Source: JBEGTT01 sp041179245
GTDB lineage: Bacteria > Pseudomonadota > Gammaproteobacteria > Burkholderiales > Rhodocyclaceae
Assembly (NCBI GenBank): GCA_041179245.1
Contig: JBEGTT010000112.1
Location: 1-11,833, forward strand
DNA: 11,833 bases
Reading direction: 5' to 3'
Part shown: piece by piece, positions 1 to 4,916 of the stretch
How positions within the stretch are numbered: position 1 is the stretch's first letter
Layout: every line of letters begins with the position of its first letter
Position numbers and translations under genes: made by a program
The notes under the pieces: generated by a model
The model's database searches: none
What the model saw: only the letters and a program-made list of their open reading frames with translations
What the model was told of the DNA's origin: nothing

Positions 1-431
1 TAAGAACCGGGATGAAAACTCCTGATACACAGGAAGTCTACGTTGGCGCAACTTATGGGATCGCTACTCTCAAGTACAACTACGTGATTTCAGAAAACTT
101 CATCGGCTGGTGGGCAGGAACTCCTGGTGCAGCTAACTACAAGAAATCACAGGGTAGTGACTACGTTGATCTGACGGTAACTTACCCAGTGGACGAGACA
201 TTGAACTTGGTTGCACATGCTGGTCACCAAAATGTTAAGAACGTATCCCAAGCTTCTTACACTGATTGGAAGTTGGGCGTAACGAAGGATGTGGGCGTTG
301 GCGTTGTTGGTTTGGCTGTGACAGGTTCTGATGCCAAGCAAGGCGCAACTGATGGCGCATGGGGCAAAGACGTTTGGGGTCACCAAATCGCTGGCACTCG
401 CGTTGCCCTGTCTTTCCTGAAAACGTTCTAA
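1..431 (+). CDS. TorF-family putative outer membrane porin, 5'-truncated by window edge
   Basis: The reading frame is open from base 3 to a TAA at 429-431. The ATG at 12 is probably internal, because the residues before it (RTG) continue the family pattern and no ribosome binding site precedes it. About 143 residues of the C-terminal part are visible. They show alternating beta-strand segments (EVYVGATYG, TLKYNYVIS, YVDLTVTYPV, TLNLVAHAGHQ, DWKLGVTKDVG) and end in GTRVALSFLKTF. A terminal Phe is the usual outer membrane beta-barrel assembly signal. The pattern fits the TorF / TIGR02001 putative porin family, normally about 220-260 residues with an N-terminal signal peptide that would lie outside the window. 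It sits 67 bases upstream of glnK on the same strand, so a role in passage of a nitrogen source across the outer membrane is a plausible inference. The substrate is unknown. Confidence 0.8.
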   Translation, partial: RTGMKTPDTQEVYVGATYGIATLKYNYVISENFIGWWAGTPGAANYKKSQGSDYVDLTVTYPVDETLNLVAHAGHQNVKNVSQASYTDWKLGVTKDVGVGVVGLAVTGSDAKQGATDGAWGKDVWGHQIAGTRVALSFLKTF

Positions 432-445
432 TTCCTTTGTCTGAT

Positions 446-470
446 CCTGCCTCGCGAAGCGTGGGGCAGG
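446..470 (+). other. Hairpin between porin gene and glnK
   Basis: An imperfect inverted repeat: the CCTGCC arm at 446-451 pairs with GGCAGG at 465-470. Pairing extends inward with two G-T wobbles to a 10-bp stem around a 5-base loop. No T tract follows, so it does not look like a full intrinsic terminator. It could be a processing site, a 3'-end stabiliser for the porin message or a partial attenuator. The stem is visible in the sequence; the roles are inferred. Confidence 0.4.
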
Positions 471-498
471 GGTATCAACACTTAGTGAGGATATTCAC

Positions 499-837
499 AT
501 GAAATTCGTTACTGCCATCATCAAGCCATTCAAGCTTGACGAAGTGCGTGAAGCGCTGTCAGCCATTGGCGTACAGGGCATCACCGTGACTGAAGTTAAA
601 GGCTTTGGTCGTCAAAAGGGTCACACCGAGTTGTATCGCGGTGCTGAATATGTTGTCGATTTCCTACAGAAGGTCAAGATCGAAGCTGCGATCAAGTCTG
701 AACTGGTAGTCCAAGTGATCGAAGCGATTGAAAAATCTGCAAGTACCGGCAAGATTGGTGACGGCAAGATTTTTGTCTTCGATATCGAACAAGTTATTCG
801 TATTCGTACCGGTGAAACCGGCGACGAAGCGCTGTAA
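499..837 (+). CDS. glnK: Nitrogen regulatory protein P-II (GlnK type)
   Basis: A 112-residue protein, the standard PII length. PII is a cytosolic homotrimer that senses 2-oxoglutarate, ATP and ADP and reports nitrogen status. The T-loop is intact, with Gln39, Lys40 and the uridylylation target Tyr51 in GAEYVVDF. The B-loop TGKIGDGKIFV lies at residues 83-93, and Arg101 and Arg103 are the usual nucleotide phosphate ligands. The start is supported by GTGAGGA upstream of the ATG at 499. The protein sequence alone does not separate GlnB from GlnK, but amtB begins 11 bases after the stop, and that pairing defines GlnK. When nitrogen is plentiful, deuridylylated GlnK binds and blocks AmtB. The stop codon overlaps the amtB ribosome binding site, which suggests translational coupling. 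I see no sigma-54 promoter of the TGGCAC-N5-TTGC type in the 67 bases upstream. Confidence 0.96.
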   Translation: MKFVTAIIKPFKLDEVREALSAIGVQGITVTEVKGFGRQKGHTELYRGAEYVVDFLQKVKIEAAIKSELVVQVIEAIEKSASTGKIGDGKIFVFDIEQVIRIRTGETGDEAL

Positions 838-842
838 GGAGA
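836..842 (+). promoter_or_regulatory. amtB ribosome binding site overlapping the glnK stop codon
   Basis: AAGGAGA lies 6 bases before the amtB ATG at 849 and overlaps the glnK TAA (835-837). A ribosome terminating on glnK therefore covers the amtB initiation site, which favours coupled synthesis of the regulator and the channel it controls. Confidence 0.75.
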
Positions 843-848
843 ATCGAC

Positions 849-2255
849 ATGAAACGACTATTTGCTCTACTTGCTCTTTTGGGTGGCGCGGCAGCCTTTA
901 GTGGCGGCGCGATTGCTCAAGAAGCTGCAGCGGCTGCTGTGGCGACGGTTAACAAAGGCGACACAGCGTGGATTTTGGTGTGTACCGCGTTGGTAATTCT
1001 GATGTCGATCCCTGGCTTGGCACTGTTTTACGGTGGCCTCGTTCGCGCTAAGAACATGTTGTCTGTGCTGGTTCAAGTGTTCGTGATCTTCTCGTTGATT
1101 AGCGTGTTGTGGGTTGTTTATGGCTACTCGCTGGCTTTCACCGAAGGTAATGCCTTCTTCGGTAGCCTCGACAAATTGTTGCTAGCTGGTGTGACGCCTG
1201 ATTCATTGGCGGCTACTTTCACCAAGTTGGTGGCGATTCCTGAGTTGGCTTACATTCCCTTCCAAGGCGCTTTTGCAGCGATTACGGTTGGTCTGATCGT
1301 GGGTTCATTCGCAGAACGTATCAAGTTCTCTGCTCTGCTCCTGTTCTCGACACTTTGGTTCACGTTCTCTTACCTGCCAATTGCTCACATGGTTTGGTAC
1401 TGGGCGGGTCCAGATGCTTACTTAGATCAAGCGACAGCGGATGCTGCCGGTGCAACGGCGGGCTACCTGTTCCAATTAGGCGCACTTGATTTTGCTGGCG
1501 GTACTGTTGTGCATATCAATGCAGCGGTTGCTGGTTTGGTTGGCGCGATCATGGTTGGCAAGCGCGTTGGTTTCGGCCGTGAAGCATTGGCGCCTCATAG
1601 CCTGACGCTGACACTGACGGGTGCTGCGCTGCTGTGGTTTGGCTGGTTCGGTTTCAATGCGGGTTCAGCCCTCGAAGCCAACGGTTCTGCTGCTCTGGCT
1701 TTCACTAACACATGGGTTGCTACCGCTGCTGCGACGCTCTCTTGGGTATTGGGTGAATGGCTGGTTAAAGGCAAGCCATCAGGTCTTGGGGCTGCATCCG
1801 GTGCAGTTGCTGGTTTGGTTGCGATTACGCCTGCAGCAGGTTTCGTCGGTGTGAATGGCGCGCTGGTTATTGGCTTGCTGGCAGGTGTTCTGTGCTTGTG
1901 GGGCGTAACTGGTCTGAAGCGTTTGTTGGGTGTTGATGATTCCCTAGACGTTTTCGGTGTGCATGGCGTTGGCGGTATCTTGGGTGCTTTGCTGACGGGT
2001 GTCTTCGCTGCGCCAAGTCTTGGCGGCACTGGGATTTGGGATTACGTGGCAAACGCTGTGTCTCCTGAGTACTCCATTGCAGCTCAAGTGACCATTCAAG
2101 CACAAGCAATTGGTGTGACGATTGTCTGGTCTGGCGTGGTAGCGTTTATCGCCTACAAGCTGGTAGACATTCTGGTTGGTCTGCGTGTATCCGAAGAAGA
2201 AGAGCGTGAAGGTCTGGACGTTGCTTCCCACGGCGAAACGGCTTACCACCACTAA
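849..2255 (+). CDS. amtB: Ammonium transporter AmtB
   Basis: A 468-residue inner membrane ammonium channel of the Amt/Rh family, expected to be a homotrimer with 11 transmembrane helices after signal peptide cleavage. Residues 1-23 form a signal peptide (Lys-Arg, hydrophobic core, AIAQ at the end), followed by an Ala-rich stretch. The periplasmic Phe gate matches F142 in FQGAFAAITVGL. The pore twin histidines are H222 (GGTVVHINAAVAGL) and H372 (DVFGVHGVGG). The second gate Phe and nearby Ser lie in GWFGFNAGSA (265-274). The cytoplasmic C-tail, with GLRVSEEEEREGLDV from 444, is the conserved segment that transmits GlnK binding, so regulation by the neighbouring PII protein is expected. A clean ribosome binding site precedes the ATG and a strong terminator follows the stop. 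Length and motifs match the well-studied E. coli protein apart from a longer Ala-rich mature N-terminus. Confidence 0.97.
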   Translation: MKRLFALLALLGGAAAFSGGAIAQEAAAAAVATVNKGDTAWILVCTALVILMSIPGLALFYGGLVRAKNMLSVLVQVFVIFSLISVLWVVYGYSLAFTEGNAFFGSLDKLLLAGVTPDSLAATFTKLVAIPELAYIPFQGAFAAITVGLIVGSFAERIKFSALLLFSTLWFTFSYLPIAHMVWYWAGPDAYLDQATADAAGATAGYLFQLGALDFAGGTVVHINAAVAGLVGAIMVGKRVGFGREALAPHSLTLTLTGAALLWFGWFGFNAGSALEANGSAALAFTNTWVATAAATLSWVLGEWLVKGKPSGLGAASGAVAGLVAITPAAGFVGVNGALVIGLLAGVLCLWGVTGLKRLLGVDDSLDVFGVHGVGGILGALLTGVFAAPSLGGTGIWDYVANAVSPEYSIAAQVTIQAQAIGVTIVWSGVVAFIAYKLVDILVGLRVSEEEEREGLDVASHGETAYHH

Positions 2256-2285
2256 TCGCATCAAATCATCGTATTTCTCTCCTTT

Positions 2286-2310
2286 GGGCACCTTCGGGTG
2301 CCCTTTTTTT
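2286..2310 (+). terminator. Intrinsic terminator after amtB
   Basis: A perfect 7-bp stem (GGGCACC at 2286-2292, GGTGCCC at 2297-2303) closes a TTCG tetraloop and is followed at once by seven T. It is a textbook rho-independent terminator 30 bases after the amtB stop and ends the porin-glnK-amtB unit. Confidence 0.93.
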
Positions 2311-2357
2311 ATGGGTAAAGGAGCGGATGAGTAGGCAAAAATGACAATAAAGGCAAT

Positions 2358-2388
2358 AAAAAACCGCCTGTTAAATACAGGCGGTTTT
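2358..2388 (-). terminator. Intrinsic terminator of rpsU (possibly bidirectional)
   Basis: AAAACCGCCTG (2360-2370) and CAGGCGGTTTT (2378-2388) form a perfect 11-bp inverted repeat around a 7-base AT-rich loop. Read on the minus strand it lies 25 bases past the rpsU stop, and the A run at 2358-2363 supplies the U tract. The T run at 2385-2388 could give some activity in the other direction, as a back-up for amtB. Confidence 0.88.
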
Positions 2389-2413
2389 GGAACTGCTGCA
2401 CGAAATACGAAGA

Positions 2414-2626
2414 TTAGAACATCTTCGGCGGCAGCGTCATGCTACGGAGGCGCTTGTGCTGACGTTTAACGGCAGCGGCGGCCTTGCGCTTGCGTTCTGC
2501 TGTGGGTTTTTCGTAAAACTCACGGGCACGCAGCTCGGTCAGAAGACCTGTTTTTTCGACAGTGCGCTTGAAGCGGCGGATAGCAACTTCGAACGGCTCA
2601 TTTTCCTTGACGCGAATGCTTGGCAT
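2414..2626 (-). CDS. rpsU: 30S ribosomal protein S21 (bS21)
   Basis: A 70-residue basic protein matching the usual S21 length (about 70-71). It begins MPSIRVKENEPFEVAIRRFK and has a C-terminal half rich in Arg and Lys (ERKRKAAAAVKRQHKRLR), ending in TLPPKMF, typical of proteobacterial S21. It sits on the small subunit platform near the 3' end of 16S rRNA and helps mRNA selection at initiation. The start at 2626 is set by an exceptionally strong ribosome binding site. The gene diverges from tsaD, as in E. coli, but a terminator follows directly and the next gene is the convergent amtB. It is therefore monocistronic here and is not followed by dnaG and rpoD. Its leader contains inverted repeats, described separately. 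Confidence 0.96.
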   Translation of the reverse strand: MPSIRVKENEPFEVAIRRFKRTVEKTGLLTELRAREFYEKPTAERKRKAAAAVKRQHKRLRSMTLPPKMF

Positions 2627-2632
2627 ATTAAA

Positions 2633-2642
2633 TCACCCCCTT
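2633..2642 (-). promoter_or_regulatory. Near-perfect extended Shine-Dalgarno sequence of rpsU
   Basis: On the minus strand the bases read AAGGGGGTGA, which differs at one position from AAGGAGGTGA, the complement of the conserved 16S rRNA 3' end. The ATG follows 6 bases after the last paired base. This is the strongest ribosome binding site in the window and belongs to the gene whose product sits beside the anti-Shine-Dalgarno region. Confidence 0.8.
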
Positions 2643-2653
2643 CCGTTAGACGC

Positions 2654-2722
2654 CCGCCAGGTCAAGTAAGCGGCGGTGCGTGCGAATTTAGTTTCCGCGC
2701 TTCAATGTCTAAATCGCGGAAA
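2654..2722 (-). promoter_or_regulatory. Structured 5' leader of rpsU
   Basis: The roughly 97-base region between the predicted start of transcription (about 2723) and rpsU holds two inverted repeats. The larger is a perfect 8-bp pair, TTTCCGCG at 2692-2699 with CGCGGAAA at 2715-2722, with a 15-base loop. It would form at the very 5' end of the message. The smaller is CCGCC at 2654-2658 with GGCGG at 2672-2676. A leader of this kind could protect the message end or serve feedback control by S21. I do not recognise a named RNA family, and the function is inferred. Confidence 0.4.
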
Positions 2723-2729
2723 GGCGGCG

Positions 2730-2758
2730 AGTATAGGTGAAAAACCTTGCCTTGTCTC
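2730..2758 (-). promoter_or_regulatory. Candidate sigma-70 promoter of rpsU
   Basis: On the minus strand a -10 box TATACT (plus-strand 2730-2735; 5 of 6 match) is separated by exactly 17 bases from a -35 box GAGACA (plus-strand 2753-2758; 4 of 6 match). Transcription would begin near 2723, about 97 bases before the rpsU start codon. Confidence 0.5.
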
Positions 2759-2761
2759 CAG

Positions 2762-2770
2762 TGTTAGAAT
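2762..2770 (+). promoter_or_regulatory. Candidate extended -10 promoter of tsaD
   Basis: TGTTAGAAT fits the extended -10 pattern TGnTAnAAT. No good -35 box lies 17 bases upstream, which extended -10 promoters tolerate. The -10 hexamer ends 9 bases before the tsaD ATG, so transcription would begin within about 2-4 bases of the start codon. The element overlaps the region used by the opposing rpsU promoter. Confidence 0.5.
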
Positions 2771-2779
2771 CTCGCTCCT

Positions 2780-3820
2780 ATGTTGATCCTTGGTATTGAA
2801 TCTTCCTGTGACGAAACCGGTATCGCACTGTATGACAGCGATGCTGGATTGCTTTCCCACGCACTGCATTCGCAAGTGGCGATGCACGCTGAATATGGCG
2901 GTGTTGTGCCCGAACTGGCTTCCCGCGACCATATCCGCCGCGTGGTTCCCCTGTTGCGTAAAACTTTGGTGGACGCTGGAAAAACGTTGCAAGAAATTGA
3001 CGCCATTGCTTATACCCGTGGTCCTGGCCTCGCGGGTGCATTGCTGGTTGGTTGCACTTTTGCAGAAGCACTGGCGTTGGCGCTCAATAAACCCACTGTT
3101 CCGGTGCACCACCTCGAAGGTCATTTGCTTTCACCGTTGTTGTCCGCCACGCCGCCAACATTTCCGTTTGTGGCCCTACTCGTTTCCGGCGGGCATACGC
3201 AATTGATGAGAGTAACGAGCGTCGGCGAATACACGTTGCTTGGCGAAACGCTGGACGATGCGGCGGGAGAAGCTTTTGACAAAAGTGCCAAGCTCCTTGG
3301 TTTGCCCTATCCCGGCGGAGCCTTGTTATCCAAGCTGGCAGAACAAGGAACGCCCGGTGTTTATCAACTGCCTCGGCCAATGCTTCATTCTGGCGATTTA
3401 AGCTTTAGTTTTTCGGGCCTTAAAACGGCAGTGCTCACGTTGGTGCGTGACCAAAAAAATACTCACGGCGAGATATTAAGCGAGGAATTTAAAGCCAATG
3501 CTGCACGCGCTTTTCAGGAAGCTATTGTTGATGTATTGGTCAAAAAATCCCTGAAGGCATTAAAAGAAACTGGGCTGAAGCAGCTTGTTGTGGCAGGTGG
3601 CGTTGGCGCCAACAAACAACTACGGCAAACGCTGAATGCGGAAGCTGAGCGTAAGCGCTTCCGTGTCTATTATCCTGAGCTAGCATTTTGTACCGACAAC
3701 GGTGCCATGATTGCTTTGGCGGGTTGCTTACGTGTCCAGGCGGGTACGGAAACAAAACCGGCGGGCATCTTCCATATTCAGCCCCGCTGGCCGCTCATGG
3801 ATGTGGTGAAGCAAGTTTGA
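2780..3820 (+). CDS. tsaD: tRNA N6-adenosine threonylcarbamoyltransferase TsaD
   Basis: A 346-residue enzyme of the Kae1/TsaD (former Gcp/YgjD) ASKHA family. With TsaB and TsaE it transfers the threonylcarbamoyl group from threonylcarbamoyl-AMP to A37 of ANN-decoding tRNAs, giving t6A. The N-terminus MLILGIESSCDETG is the family signature. Metal ligands His111 and His115 lie in HHLEGH, followed by LLVSGGHTQL (133-142), DDAAGEAFDK (159-168) and the late VAGGVGANKQLR and CTDNGAMIA motifs. No motif is missing and the length is normal. The start at 2780 gives the exact family N-terminus even though no Shine-Dalgarno sequence precedes it, in keeping with a leaderless or very short leader. The gene is divergent from rpsU and convergent with plsY, with 11 bases between their stops. 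Confidence 0.97.
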   Translation: MLILGIESSCDETGIALYDSDAGLLSHALHSQVAMHAEYGGVVPELASRDHIRRVVPLLRKTLVDAGKTLQEIDAIAYTRGPGLAGALLVGCTFAEALALALNKPTVPVHHLEGHLLSPLLSATPPTFPFVALLVSGGHTQLMRVTSVGEYTLLGETLDDAAGEAFDKSAKLLGLPYPGGALLSKLAEQGTPGVYQLPRPMLHSGDLSFSFSGLKTAVLTLVRDQKNTHGEILSEEFKANAARAFQEAIVDVLVKKSLKALKETGLKQLVVAGGVGANKQLRQTLNAEAERKRFRVYYPELAFCTDNGAMIALAGCLRVQAGTETKPAGIFHIQPRWPLMDVVKQV

Positions 3821-3848
3821 AGGGACGTTGTTCAAGCCGCTTTTTTTT
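3815..3848 (+). terminator. Weak candidate terminator of tsaD
   Basis: GTTTGAA (3815-3821) pairs with TTCAAGC (3831-3837) in a 7-bp stem with one wobble and a 9-base loop. Three bases later comes a run of eight T (3841-3848). The stem is AT-rich, so strength is doubtful. It overlaps the tsaD stop and the 3' end of plsY, where the T run encodes the C-terminal lysines on the other strand. Confidence 0.35.
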
Positions 3849-4431
3849 CACTTCCGATCTTGGTTTCTTCCCCGGCTAACAGCCGGCGGATATTGGCCGT
3901 GTGTTTGACCACCAAGACGACTGCGATCACCGACACCGTAATCGTTAGTACATCGAACCCGTGCAGGGTTGTGGCCCACGCTGGCGCAGACAAAGCGGCC
4001 ACGATAGCGGCCAAGGATGAATAACGAGAGGTGATGGCCACAAGAACCCAGGTTGCTAGTACGCACAGGCCCATTAACGGGGATAGTGCGAGCAAAACGC
4101 CTGCGCCGGTTGCCACTCCTTTGCCGCCTTTGAATTTCAGGAAAATGGGGTAAATATGGCCAAAGAAAGCGGCTAACCCGACTAGGCTGACGACGCCTTC
4201 GTCGAAATCTAGCAGGCGAGCCACTACGACAGCAACAGTGCCTTTTAGGGCGTCACCTAACAATGTCAGAACTGCCGCCTTTTTATTGCCGGTTCGTAAC
4301 ACATTCGTCGCACCGGGATTCCCGGAGCCAAAGGTTCGTGGATCGGCTAACCCTGATAAGCGGGAAACGACCACCGCAAAGGAAATTGATCCCAACAGGT
4401 AGGCGAGTACCAGTGCAATAACAACGGACAT
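3832..4431 (-). CDS. plsY: Acyl-phosphate:glycerol-3-phosphate acyltransferase PlsY
   Basis: A 199-residue inner membrane protein that acylates position 1 of glycerol-3-phosphate using acyl-phosphate made by PlsX, the first step of membrane phospholipid synthesis. The three conserved cytoplasmic motifs are present: SGNPGATNVLR (36-46), GHIYPIFLKFKGGKG (91-105, which includes the Gly-rich phosphate-binding part) and KHTANIRRLLAGEETKIG (176-193). Hydrophobic segments near residues 3-22, 53-72, 80-95, 112-134 and 140-175 fit the family's multi-pass topology. The start at 4431 has TGGAGA about 6 bases upstream. The gene is divergent from folB and convergent with tsaD. The C-terminal GSEKKAA tail is encoded by the A/T run that may also serve as the end of tsaD. 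Confidence 0.95.
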   Translation of the reverse strand: MSVVIALVLAYLLGSISFAVVVSRLSGLADPRTFGSGNPGATNVLRTGNKKAAVLTLLGDALKGTVAVVVARLLDFDEGVVSLVGLAAFFGHIYPIFLKFKGGKGVATGAGVLLALSPLMGLCVLATWVLVAITSRYSSLAAIVAALSAPAWATTLHGFDVLTITVSVIAVVLVVKHTANIRRLLAGEETKIGSEKKAA

Positions 4432-4478
4432 TCTGATTCTCCAAAAGGGAAGGAAGGCAACAGGTAGAATGGCGCCGA

Positions 4479-4484
4479 ATTTTA
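4479..4484 (-). promoter_or_regulatory. Possible -10 box for plsY
   Basis: TAAAAT on the minus strand, 48 bases before the plsY start, matches the -10 consensus at 5 of 6 positions. No convincing -35 box lies at 16-18 bases, so this is tentative. Confidence 0.25.
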
Positions 4485-4527
4485 CACACTCACTCTGATT
4501 GACACACCAATACCCACAAAAGCACGC

Positions 4528-4896
4528 ATGGATATAATCTTTATTGAAGACTTACGGATTAGCACTTGGATCGGGATTTATCCCCGCGAAAAGGCAATGC
4601 CGCAAACCGTAGAAATGTCCCTACAGATGGGGGCTTCTACAGCCCCTGCTGGGAGTAGCGACGACATCCGCGACACCATTGATTACGCTGTGGTTGTGCA
4701 GCGCTTGCGCAAAGAGCTGGCCGAAGAACACTTCAATTTATTAGAAAAATTGGCTGAACACACTGCGGCCATTATCCTGCGTGACTTCCGTGCTCAGTGG
4801 GTTCGCGTCTCCATCGCCAAGCTCGGCATGATGCCCGGTGTGCGGAGAGTCGGCGTCATTATCGAGCGAGGGACCAAAAGCGAAGTGCAGTCTTAG
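4528..4896 (+). CDS. folB: Dihydroneopterin aldolase FolB
   Basis: A 122-residue protein of normal length for this family. It converts 7,8-dihydroneopterin to 6-hydroxymethyl-7,8-dihydropterin and glycolaldehyde in folate synthesis, as a cytosolic ring-shaped oligomer. The N-terminus MDIIFIEDLRISTWIGIYPRE is characteristic. The conserved residues line up as Glu21 (PREKAMPQ), Tyr53 (DTIDYAVV), Glu73 (LLEKLAE) and Lys98 (IAKLGMMPGVR), corresponding to the catalytic and pterin-binding positions known in the family. There is no clear Shine-Dalgarno sequence before the ATG at 4528. A TAGAAT at 4465-4470 could be a -10 box, giving a leader of about 50 bases. The gene is divergent from plsY and convergent with the histidine kinase gene, with 20 bases between stops. 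Confidence 0.94.
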   Translation: MDIIFIEDLRISTWIGIYPREKAMPQTVEMSLQMGASTAPAGSSDDIRDTIDYAVVVQRLRKELAEEHFNLLEKLAEHTAAIILRDFRAQWVRVSIAKLGMMPGVRRVGVIIERGTKSEVQS

Positions 4897-4916
4897 ACGC
4901 GAAATCAATTCCTAAA

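Noticed and set aside
1595..2029. A 144-residue open frame on the minus strand opposite amtB, rich in Pro, Thr and Ala.
   Set aside because: It is a shadow of the Ala/Gly-rich amtB coding sequence, has no ribosome binding site, and its composition follows from the opposite strand.
2387..2740. A 117-residue plus-strand frame across rpsU and its leader.
   Set aside because: It begins inside the rpsU terminator and is the reverse reading of S21; there is no ribosome binding site.
4499..4504. A perfect TTGACA on the plus strand upstream of folB.
   Set aside because: At 16-18 bases downstream there is no -10 box; the sequence runs into the folB start codon.
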